From Phycisphaerae bacterium (GTDB lineage: Bacteria; Planctomycetota; Phycisphaerae; Tepidisphaerales; Tepidisphaeraceae), in the NCBI GenBank assembly GCA_025924315.1, contig JAICIO010000051.1, forward strand, positions 1 to 37,168: a stretch of DNA of 37,168 nucleotides. Reading direction: 5' to 3'. The notes beneath the pieces were generated by a model. That model made no database searches, had not been told where the DNA came from, and was given only the letters and a program-made list of their open reading frames with translations. The position numbers and the translations under genes were made by a program. The first letter of the stretch is position 1; each line of letters starts with the position of its first letter. Shown in pieces: positions 31,224 through 37,168 of the stretch.

Positions 31224-32801
31224 TCACTTGTCGATCAGCGACCGCCCGTTCATTTCCTTCGGCTGCTCCAATCCCATCATCTGTAATGCAGTCGGCGCAA
31301 CGTCGGCTAACCGGCCGCCTTCGTTCAGTTTCTTCCCCTTCAATCGCTCATCAACCAGGAAGATTTCGACCGGATACGTCGTGTGCGCCGTGTGCGGCCC
31401 GCCGGTGGCGGGATCGATCATCTGTTCGCAGTTGCCGTGGTCGGCGGTCACGATCGCGACGCCGTTTTGTTTCTGGATCGCGTCGAGGATTCGACCGACG
31501 CAGACATCAACCACTTCGACCGCTTTCACAGCCGCATTCAGCACGCCGGTGTGGCCGACCATGTCGCCGTTCGCGAAGTTCACCACCAGCATGTCGTACT
31601 GGTTGGAATTAATACGATTGATTACTTCGTCGCACACGCCGTAGGCGCTCATCTCCGGCTTCTGGTCGTATGTCGTCACATCCGTTGGCGAGGGAATGAT
31701 CTGCCGATCCTCGCCGGGGAATGGATCATTGCGGTAATCGTTGAAGAAGAACGTGACATGCGGGTATTTCTCGGTCTCGGCGCTGCGGAACTGTCGCAGT
31801 CCTTTGTTCGACAGATATTCGCCGAGAATGTTCGCCATCTTCGGCGGCTTCGGATACGCGACGTGCACCGGCAGGCCTTGCTCGTACGCGCTCATCGTCA
31901 CGAAGTACAGATCGAGCCGCTCGCCACGATCGAAGCCCGTGAAATCGGGCATAACGAACGCCTTCGTGATCTCGCGCGGACGGTCCCCGCGGTAGTTGTA
32001 GAAAATCACCGAATCGCCGCTTTTCACCGTCGCACGCGGTGTCGCGCCGTCGTCGCAGATCACCGACGGCGTGACAAACTCATCGCCGCTCATGTTCGTT
32101 TCGAGCGGATGCTCGTAATAAAACGTGATCGCTTCCTCCGCCGACCTGAACTTTGCGCCTTCGCCAAATCGAATCGCCCGATACGCCTTCTCCACGCGCT
32201 GCCATCGGTTGTCGCGGTCCATCGCCCAGTAGCGTCCGCTCACGGTCGCGATCTTTCCAACCCCGATCTCCTTCATCTTCGCTTCAACCTGCCGCGCGTA
32301 ATTCAGCCCCGAATTCGGCGACGTGTCCCGACCATCGGTAAACGCATGCAGAAATACGCGGTTCAATCCGCGACGCTTACACAGCTCGAGGCACGCATAC
32401 AAATGTTCGAGCAGCCCATGCACCCCCGCGTCGCTCACGATCCCGAAGAGATGCAGGTTCGTCCCCTTCGTCAGCGCATTCGTCACCGCGTTGTTCAATT
32501 CGACGTTGTCGAAAAACTCCCCGTTTCGAATCTGCTTGGTGATGCGCACCGACTCCTGATCGACGATGCGCCCCGCCCCGATGTTCTGATGCCCCACCTC
32601 GCTGTTGCCCATCGTTCCCTCGGGCAATCCAACATCAAATCCGCTCGTGTGAATCAGCGTGTTCGGATACTCCGCCAGCAATCGATCCTGCACCGGATGC
32701 TTCGCCAGATACACCGCGTTGGCGTGATTCCACTCCGGAAACGGATTCTTCCCCCACCCATCGCGAATGATCAAAACGAGCGGTCGCTTCAGCACGGACA
32801 C
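31224..32801 (-). CDS. gpmI: 2,3-bisphosphoglycerate-independent phosphoglycerate mutase
   Basis: 525 residues. It interconverts 3- and 2-phosphoglycerate in glycolysis, using Mn and a phosphoserine. Alkaline-phosphatase-type metal site: IIRDGWGKN (10-18), GNSEVGHQNIGAGR with nucleophile Ser67, HAFTDGRDT, RYWAMDRDNRW, YNYRGDRPRE, VVNFANGDMVGHTG and IVTADHGNCE. Length is slightly above the usual 510. Start is GTG at 32801, with AAAGG about 7 bp upstream. A palindromic repeat lies just upstream (32879-32930). Identification is secure. Confidence 0.95.
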   Translation of the reverse strand: MSVLKRPLVLIIRDGWGKNPFPEWNHANAVYLAKHPVQDRLLAEYPNTLIHTSGFDVGLPEGTMGNSEVGHQNIGAGRIVDQESVRITKQIRNGEFFDNVELNNAVTNALTKGTNLHLFGIVSDAGVHGLLEHLYACLELCKRRGLNRVFLHAFTDGRDTSPNSGLNYARQVEAKMKEIGVGKIATVSGRYWAMDRDNRWQRVEKAYRAIRFGEGAKFRSAEEAITFYYEHPLETNMSGDEFVTPSVICDDGATPRATVKSGDSVIFYNYRGDRPREITKAFVMPDFTGFDRGERLDLYFVTMSAYEQGLPVHVAYPKPPKMANILGEYLSNKGLRQFRSAETEKYPHVTFFFNDYRNDPFPGEDRQIIPSPTDVTTYDQKPEMSAYGVCDEVINRINSNQYDMLVVNFANGDMVGHTGVLNAAVKAVEVVDVCVGRILDAIQKQNGVAIVTADHGNCEQMIDPATGGPHTAHTTYPVEIFLVDERLKGKKLNEGGRLADVAPTALQMMGLEQPKEMNGRSLIDK

Positions 32802-32878
32802 GGTGAACCTTTCGAAAAGTTGAAGGGAGCATCTTATGCGGAAGCGAGAGCGTCACAAGGAACCGAGAGAACGATGTG

Positions 32879-32930
32879 GCACAGCCGCCCTCGGCTGTGC
32901 GTCCGCGGACACAGCCGAGGGCGGCTGTGC
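32879..32930. repeat. double-hairpin palindromic repeat, intergenic copy
   Basis: Hairpin 1 is GCACAGCCG-CCCT-CGGCTGTGC (32879-32900) and hairpin 2 is CACAGCCG-AGGG-CGGCTGTG (32910-32929), with a GTCCGCGGA spacer. Same element as inside carB at 27197-27253. It separates gpmI from the arfB-like gene. Confidence 0.85.
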
Positions 32931-32941
32931 GACATTGGGCC

Positions 32942-33406
32942 TTACCAATCGCCGACGGGTCCGCTTCGACGTGATTTGATTTCGGACCGACGCTTCTTCG
33001 ACTGGAGTCGTCGCTGTTTCGCGGCTTTGCTCGGCTTTGTCGCCCTTCGCTTCTTCGGAAGGGTCACCGCCCGCACGAGCAATTCGCGCAAACGCTCCAG
33101 CGCCTCCTCGCGATTCCGTTCTTGCGTGCGCTCGGATTCGGACGTGATGTGCAATTCATCGTTCGCGGTGATGCGCCGGCCGGCGAGCTTTCGCAGGCGC
33201 TCGAGGGCGATGGGGTTCAGCTCGCCGAGGTCGGACAGGGCGATCCAGAGTTCGGCCTTGGTGTTCAGCTTGTTGACGTTCTGCCCGCCGGGGCCGCCGC
33301 TACGCGCGAATTGAAAACGCAGCACCGATACCGGAACGCGCACGCCGGGCGCCAAACGGATTCGGCCGTCGCTTTCGCCGTAAAATGAACGATTCGTTTC
33401 ACTCAC
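32942..33406 (-). CDS. arfB: ArfB-like peptidyl-tRNA hydrolase / release-factor-like protein
   Basis: 154 residues. The GGQ catalytic loop of class I release factors is present (FARSGGPGGQNVNKLNTKAE, Gly40-Gly41-Gln42). It is followed by the small RF domain (ALERLRKLAGRRITANDELH) and a long basic tail (KKRRATKPSKAAKQRRLQSK), which in ArfB enters the mRNA channel of stalled ribosomes. It releases nascent chains from ribosomes without a stop codon. Start is GTG at 33406; no clear ribosome binding site, but the upstream gene stops only 15 bp away, so translational coupling is possible. Confidence 0.9.
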   Translation of the reverse strand: MSETNRSFYGESDGRIRLAPGVRVPVSVLRFQFARSGGPGGQNVNKLNTKAELWIALSDLGELNPIALERLRKLAGRRITANDELHITSESERTQERNREEALERLRELLVRAVTLPKKRRATKPSKAAKQRRLQSKKRRSEIKSRRSGPVGDW

Positions 33407-33421
33407 GCACGCGATTGTAGC

Positions 33422-33985
33422 TCATTCGCGCGCGCCGGGGATGGATGGATTCTTGAGAAGCGCCTGGAAGAGATTCTGCCGCGCACCGCGCGAGGCGCTG
33501 GCGAGGAAGATCGCAATCATGAGGATGAACAAATTGATCCGCATCCACTGCAAGGGACGTTCCGGCGGCTTTCCGCCGCTCACCAGCGCCACCGCGATCA
33601 CCAGCGAAAACAGACCTGACGCAATGTGGGCCAGGAACCAGAACCGCGGCCAGTTGAAAAACGACGCGGTGATCAGGCTGTAAACCTGATTCGGACCCGC
33701 GGCCTGAACCATGAACCGGATGAAATCGCCGTTGATCACGTTCCAATTCCGATACATCGAAATCGCGCCGGTGAGCAGCAGCGTCGCCGTGCTGATGTAC
33801 ACCACCCAGCGGAAAATCCACCGCATCCGCGCGAACAGCACCATCTGCACTTCGAGTTTCAGTTCATTGATCGCGATGGGCACGACCATTTCAAAGAACA
33901 GCGTGCCACCGACGATCAACGTCGTCGCGACGATGTGCAGGTAGCGCGCACTGAGAAAGAATAAATTGACCAGCGTTTCAACCAT
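33422..33985 (-). CDS. four-helix membrane protein (CopD-like)
   Basis: 187 residues with four membrane spans: LHIVATTLIVGGTLFFEMVV, FRWVVYISTATLLLTGAISM, FWFLAHIASGLFSLVIAVAL and MRINLFILMIAIFLASASRG. The first helix carries a conserved-looking His in SARYLHI. Topology and helix spacing resemble the CopD/DUF2269-type integral membrane family, but no defining motif is certain. Start 33985 (MVETLVNLFF) is preferred to 34030 because it puts the first helix near the N-terminus. It is followed after 15 bp by the ArfB-like gene, one operon. Confidence 0.75.
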   Translation of the reverse strand: MVETLVNLFFLSARYLHIVATTLIVGGTLFFEMVVPIAINELKLEVQMVLFARMRWIFRWVVYISTATLLLTGAISMYRNWNVINGDFIRFMVQAAGPNQVYSLITASFFNWPRFWFLAHIASGLFSLVIAVALVSGGKPPERPLQWMRINLFILMIAIFLASASRGARQNLFQALLKNPSIPGARE

Positions 33986-34105
33986 GTGCCGAGATTTGCG
34001 TGGCTGACTTGCGACCGCCGGCGGGATCATACCGTCTCATCGCAAATGAAACCAAATTACTGATCGTACAAAACATTTCCCATCGGCTCACGCGCGCCGT
34101 AGGGG

Positions 34106-34111
34106 TATAAT
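34106..34111 (+). promoter_or_regulatory. -10 box of the ElbB-like gene
   Basis: A consensus TATAAT lies 27 bp before the start codon; no good -35 is visible at 16-18 bp. Confidence 0.4.
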
Positions 34112-34138
34112 GCGGGATTGCGGTTCACGGAGGTGCGC

Positions 34139-34855
34139 ATGTCGGTGCGAGTTGGGATTCTACTCAGCGGATGTGGTGTTTACGACGGCAGCGAGATTCA
34201 CGAAGCCGTCAGCATCCTCGTTTCCCTCGATCGCCGCGGCGCAGAAGTGATCTGCATTGCGCCGTCCATCGCGCAGGCTGAAGTGATCAACCACCTCACG
34301 AAGAAGCCCACGAGCGAGAAGCGAAACGTGCTGGAAGAATCCGCCCGAATCGCGCGCGGGAAGATTCGCGATTTGAAGAAGGTGTCGGTGGACGATCTTG
34401 ACGCCCTGATCCTTCCCGGAGGGTTCGGCGCCGCCAAGAACCTCTGCACCTTCGCAAAAGACGGCGCCGAGTGCAGCGTTCAGTCCGACGTCGCCAAGCT
34501 GTTCAAAGAACTTCACGCCGCGAAGAAGCCGATCGGTCTTGCGTGCATCTCCCCTGTGATTGCCGCGCGAATTTTTGGCGAACTGAAGGTTAATCCAAAG
34601 CTGACGATTGGTTCCGATCAATCGACGGCAGACGCGATCAATGCGATGGGCGGACAGCATCACCACGTCGGGCCGACGGATGCGTATGTTGATGAAGAAA
34701 ACCGGCTCGTCAGCTCGCCCTGCTATATGAATGACGTCAGCCCTTGGATCGTCTTCCAGGGCGCCGAGCGATTGGTGGAAGAAGTATTGCGACTGGCGGG
34801 CGATCAATCGTCGCTCATCCGCTCACACCTCGCGACGATGGAAAACAAATTCTGA
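34139..34855 (+). CDS. elbB: ElbB-like glyoxalase (DJ-1/PfpI superfamily)
   Basis: 238 residues: VGILLSGCGVYDGSEIHEAV (family opening), DLDALILPGGFGAAKNLC, then the nucleophile elbow PIGLACISPVIAAR with Cys136, and IGSDQSTADAINAMGGQH. Matches the ElbB family, which has glyoxalase activity and was once linked to isoprenoid synthesis. GGAGG at 34129-34133 fixes ATG 34139; an upstream frame start at 34118 lacks a binding site. Length is close to the usual 217-240. Confidence 0.92.
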   Translation: MSVRVGILLSGCGVYDGSEIHEAVSILVSLDRRGAEVICIAPSIAQAEVINHLTKKPTSEKRNVLEESARIARGKIRDLKKVSVDDLDALILPGGFGAAKNLCTFAKDGAECSVQSDVAKLFKELHAAKKPIGLACISPVIAARIFGELKVNPKLTIGSDQSTADAINAMGGQHHHVGPTDAYVDEENRLVSSPCYMNDVSPWIVFQGAERLVEEVLRLAGDQSSLIRSHLATMENKF

Positions 34856-34858
34856 AGA

Positions 34859-34921
34859 GCCACAGATCGCACAGAGAATGGTTCAGAGGGACTTTCTCTG
34901 TGCTCTCCGTGTCTCTGTGGC
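34859..34921. repeat. imperfect palindromic repeat (GCCACAGA..TCTGTGGC type)
   Basis: Left arm 34859-34878 and right arm about 34894-34921 are inverted copies; the left arm lacks 8 bp. It starts 4 bp after the elbB stop and may serve as its terminator. Confidence 0.65.
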
Positions 34922-34932
34922 GAATTCATCCG

Positions 34933-35763
34933 TCATAAGCGTACAAACCCCTTCGTCACGCCAGGATCGTCCGCGACGTCGAGAATCCGGCGGATCATCA
35001 GACTCTCGCGACGGTCGATGTTTGGTTTCTTCGCTTCGAAGAAATCCACAATCGCGGCGGCGTTGTTGACGAAGATTTTGCCGGCGTCGACTTTGATATA
35101 TCGCGTGTTCTGCGCCGTTGACAGTGTGGCAGCGAACGGCGTGTCGGCGTTCGTGTAAACATTCGCCACCGCCGTGCGGTCGTCGGAGAAATTAATCAGC
35201 AGCTGCGATTGATCTCCTGAACCTCGGCGCACGACGCTCAGCGCATCCGGCCCCATGCAGCTGATCACCAGTTCCAGCGGATGGATCGCGTATTCCGCGA
35301 ACGAGCTTCCGCCGCCCCACGCGACCATGTGCCGCAACGGCTGGCGCATCTGCTTGAGTTCATCCTGCACATTCGTGTAGCGCAGCGCCGACGTCGTCTG
35401 CATCGGCGCATTATGCTTCTCCGCCAACGCGAAAATCCTCTTCGCCGTCTCGACATCCGGTGCGAAGGTTTTGTCAACGTAGGTCGGCTTCCCTATTGGC
35501 AACGTCATCTCGCACAATACCCAGTGCGTCTCCGGATTCCCTGGCGCCAGCACCATGAATGCATCGACGTTTGCCGCGAGCTCATTCACGCTCGAAAACA
35601 ATGGCACGCCGTTCTTCGCGCTCCACGCGCGGGCCACTTCCTGATCGAGCCCGAAACATCCGACGACGCTCGCCGCGCGGTCCTTCAGCTGCTCGCGGAA
35701 GATGCTCAAGAATGTGTTGGCGTGATAGTTTTCGAGTTTGTAATCGACGTACCCGATGCGCAT
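34933..35763 (-). CDS. Gfo/Idh/MocA-like oxidoreductase
   Basis: 276 residues. The N-terminal half is Rossmann-like (MRIGYVDYKLENYHANTF; SVVGCFGLDQEVARAW; LAANVDAFMVLAPGNPETH), with KPTYVDKTFAPD at 92-103 in the place of the family EKP motif. The second half has EYAIHPLELVISCMGPDALS. The usual GxGxxG near the N-terminus is not visible (GYVDYKLENYHA), so cofactor binding may be altered; related planctomycete proteins act on sugars or polyols. CTGGAG about 6 bp before ATG 35763. The substrate is unknown, and the protein is shorter than the usual 330-400. Confidence 0.75.
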   Translation of the reverse strand: MRIGYVDYKLENYHANTFLSIFREQLKDRAASVVGCFGLDQEVARAWSAKNGVPLFSSVNELAANVDAFMVLAPGNPETHWVLCEMTLPIGKPTYVDKTFAPDVETAKRIFALAEKHNAPMQTTSALRYTNVQDELKQMRQPLRHMVAWGGGSSFAEYAIHPLELVISCMGPDALSVVRRGSGDQSQLLINFSDDRTAVANVYTNADTPFAATLSTAQNTRYIKVDAGKIFVNNAAAIVDFFEAKKPNIDRRESLMIRRILDVADDPGVTKGFVRL

Positions 35764-35811
35764 GCGAACTCCAGGTAACACGGGAATCTACTTTATCTCA
35801 ATCATTGAGAA

Positions 35812-35896
35812 CATGTCATCCTGAGCGAAGCGAAGGATCTCGAAATCGGATATCGCTTCCCAAATCGAGATCCTTCGCTTCGCTCAGGATGACATG
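35812..35896. repeat. palindromic dispersed repeat with perfect 32-bp arms
   Basis: Arms 35812-35843 and 35865-35896 are exact inverted copies (core TCATCCTGAGCGAAGCGAAG), loop 21 nt. It lies between the TolC-type gene and the oxidoreductase, both on the minus strand, and could act as a terminator between them. Confidence 0.9.
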
Positions 35897-35923
35897 CGGC
35901 AAAGGAGAGACGAACGAGCAACT

Positions 35924-37168
35924 TCACGGTGCGGTTGTCGGATACGTTGCAGGCGCCACCGGCGCGGGCGTAGTGATTGCCTCGGCGGGTCCGGTCGTCG
36001 GCTGCGTCGTCGAAAGCAGTCGCGATTCCGGCGCAGCCGCATCGCTCAGTGTTCCTGTCTGGCGCAAAAGCGTCAGGAAGAACAGCTTGCGATCATACGA
36101 TTCGCTGGCGTATTGCAACTGTGCAGAAAGCAACTGATCCTGCGCTGTGAGGCGCTCGAGGTTGGTCGCCAATCCAACGTTGTATTGCTGATCCGCCTGC
36201 CGATAAGCCTCTGCGGCCGCGGTGATTTGAACCTGCAGCTCGGTGAGGCGATGCACGCTCGCGATGGTGTCGTTGTACGCTGTCTCGACATTCTCCAGAA
36301 CCTGCCGGCGCAAGAGCGATTCAGCGTATTTCGTCTGACGCAGTCGCGACCAGGCGTCGCGCACATTCGCTTCGATAATCCCGGCGGAGAAGATCGGCAG
36401 GTTCATCGACAGCAGCGCATTCCATTGCGAGTCGGTGGGCGAGCTCTCGCGCTTGAGGAACGCGTTCACGTCGAGCGCGATCGACGGATAATATTGACCG
36501 AAAGCCACTTGCACGTTCTGCCGCGCCGCTTCGATCGCGTGTTCGGAGGCAAGCAGGTCCTGCCGATGTTCCAGAGCCAGCTGCTTGACGGCCGCGAGCG
36601 GCGGCGCTTCATTTGGCATCGCGACGGTATCGACCAGCGGATTCGGCAGCTCTTTGAAGCCGAGCAGAAACGCCAGCGCCGCCCGATTGTTGCGAACGTC
36701 GTTCTCCGCGTTGATCAGCGTCACGCGCGTTTGCGATTGCAGCGCCTGCGTCTGCGCCACGTCGAGCTGGCGCGCGACGCCCGCCTGCTGGCGGCCGACG
36801 ATGTACCGCACGCGCTCGTCCTGCACCTTCAGCGAATTCGTCAACACCACAACCGAACGCTCGGCGCGCAGGATATTGAAGTAACTCTGAGCCACATCGA
36901 GCAAAAGCGCTTCGCGCGCATCGAGCAGATTCAGCCGCTGCTGCTCGATGGTCGCTTCGGCGCCGCGCAGATTTGCGACGTCGCGGAAGCCGTTGAAGAG
37001 ATTGATCTCGCCGTTCACTGGCGCGTCGAACGTGTGCGTCCGCGCATTTGTCGGCCCGCCACTACCCGCGACGGCGCCAGACTTATCCTGCATGAAGTAA
37101 CTCGGAATGAAGCTCACCGTCGGCAGAAATCCCGCGATGGCGCGGCGCTTCGCGATGATCGCCTGCAG
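35924..37168 (-). CDS. TolC-family outer-membrane efflux protein (5' part outside window)
   Basis: About 414 codons are visible; the frame runs off the window at 37168 (visible start reads LQAIIAKRRAIAGFLPTVSF). TolC-type repeats: LNGFRDVANLRGAEATIEQQ-like first helical hairpin, LDVAQSYFNILRAERSVVVL, VARQLDVAQTQALQSQTRV, then the second repeat ENVETAYNDTIASVHRLTEL and QYNVGLATNLERLTAQDQLL. The C-terminus is a Pro/Thr-rich tail (TTQPTTGPAEAITTPAPVAP). TolC proteins form outer-membrane channels for tripartite efflux or type I secretion. Signal peptide and partner genes lie outside. Confidence 0.9.
   Translation of the reverse strand: MQAIIAKRRAIAGFLPTVSFIPSYFMQDKSGAVAGSGGPTNARTHTFDAPVNGEINLFNGFRDVANLRGAEATIEQQRLNLLDAREALLLDVAQSYFNILRAERSVVVLTNSLKVQDERVRYIVGRQQAGVARQLDVAQTQALQSQTRVTLINAENDVRNNRAALAFLLGFKELPNPLVDTVAMPNEAPPLAAVKQLALEHRQDLLASEHAIEAARQNVQVAFGQYYPSIALDVNAFLKRESSPTDSQWNALLSMNLPIFSAGIIEANVRDAWSRLRQTKYAESLLRRQVLENVETAYNDTIASVHRLTELQVQITAAAEAYRQADQQYNVGLATNLERLTAQDQLLSAQLQYASESYDRKLFFLTLLRQTGTLSDAAAPESRLLSTTQPTTGPAEAITTPAPVAPATYPTTAP

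Noticed and set aside
31383-33314. 643-codon + strand frame opposite gpmI
   Set aside because: Mirror frame; it even runs through the palindromic repeat and the arfB-like gene.

Overview
The window looks like chromosome from a GC-rich Planctomycetota bacterium, most likely of the Phycisphaerae type. The evidence is a pseudopilin-like protein with the [13 protein letters not shown] leader, a PEP-CTERM exported protein, a very large exported protein with the LESRVLLS N-terminal motif typical of planctomycete surface proteins, and many different palindromic dispersed repeats. Placement below phylum is inference.

Layout. 1-91 is the 3' end of an unknown gene with its terminator. 372-2314 holds a small putative membrane protein and RNase Y (rny). 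2375-2509 is an operator-like palindrome on a TTGACA box followed by a strong terminator with no ORF between, a candidate small RNA. 2628-5408 is a run of exported proteins (membrane-anchored zinc-knuckle protein, pseudopilin-like protein, PEP-CTERM protein). 5571-5828 is ribosomal protein L28. 5909-8905 (-) is a 998-residue multidomain sugar-dehydrogenase-like beta-propeller protein. 9098-9659 (-) is a ParD antitoxin followed by a clearly dead ParE toxin. 9693-12966 (-) holds an MFS transporter and a low-complexity exported protein.

13189-22500 is a signalling and stress region: a NarL/FixJ response regulator, a 1520-residue CheB-CheR-coiled coil-PAS-histidine kinase, a stand-alone glycogen-binding domain protein, several small proteins, a second CheB with a zinc-knuckle tail, a very basic 100-residue protein and a YeaQ/YmgE-type membrane protein. 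The kinase (HisKA_3-like) and the LuxR-type regulator very probably form a pair. No CheA, CheW or receptor gene is present.

22494-22941 holds a deletion remnant of the cheB locus, then two 62-bp tandem units built from the 5' part of tRNA-Asn, then the intact tRNA-Asn(GTT). Next come a lone nuoA, a SirB1-like protein, an ankyrin protein, carB, a YHS-type lipoprotein, a seven-iron ferredoxin, an orphan addiction-module protein, gpmI, an ArfB-like release factor, a membrane protein, an ElbB-like protein, a Gfo/Idh/MocA-like oxidoreductase and a TolC-type efflux protein cut by the window edge.

The most unusual signal is carB. It encodes 1210 residues against about 1073 in Escherichia coli, and the excess lies in about six extra in-frame segments. 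At least four of these carry a palindrome at DNA level. One is the same double-hairpin repeat found intergenically at 32879-32930, and another has the stem of the window's intrinsic terminators. This resembles the in-frame palindromic elements known in Rickettsia genes, here stacked within one essential gene.
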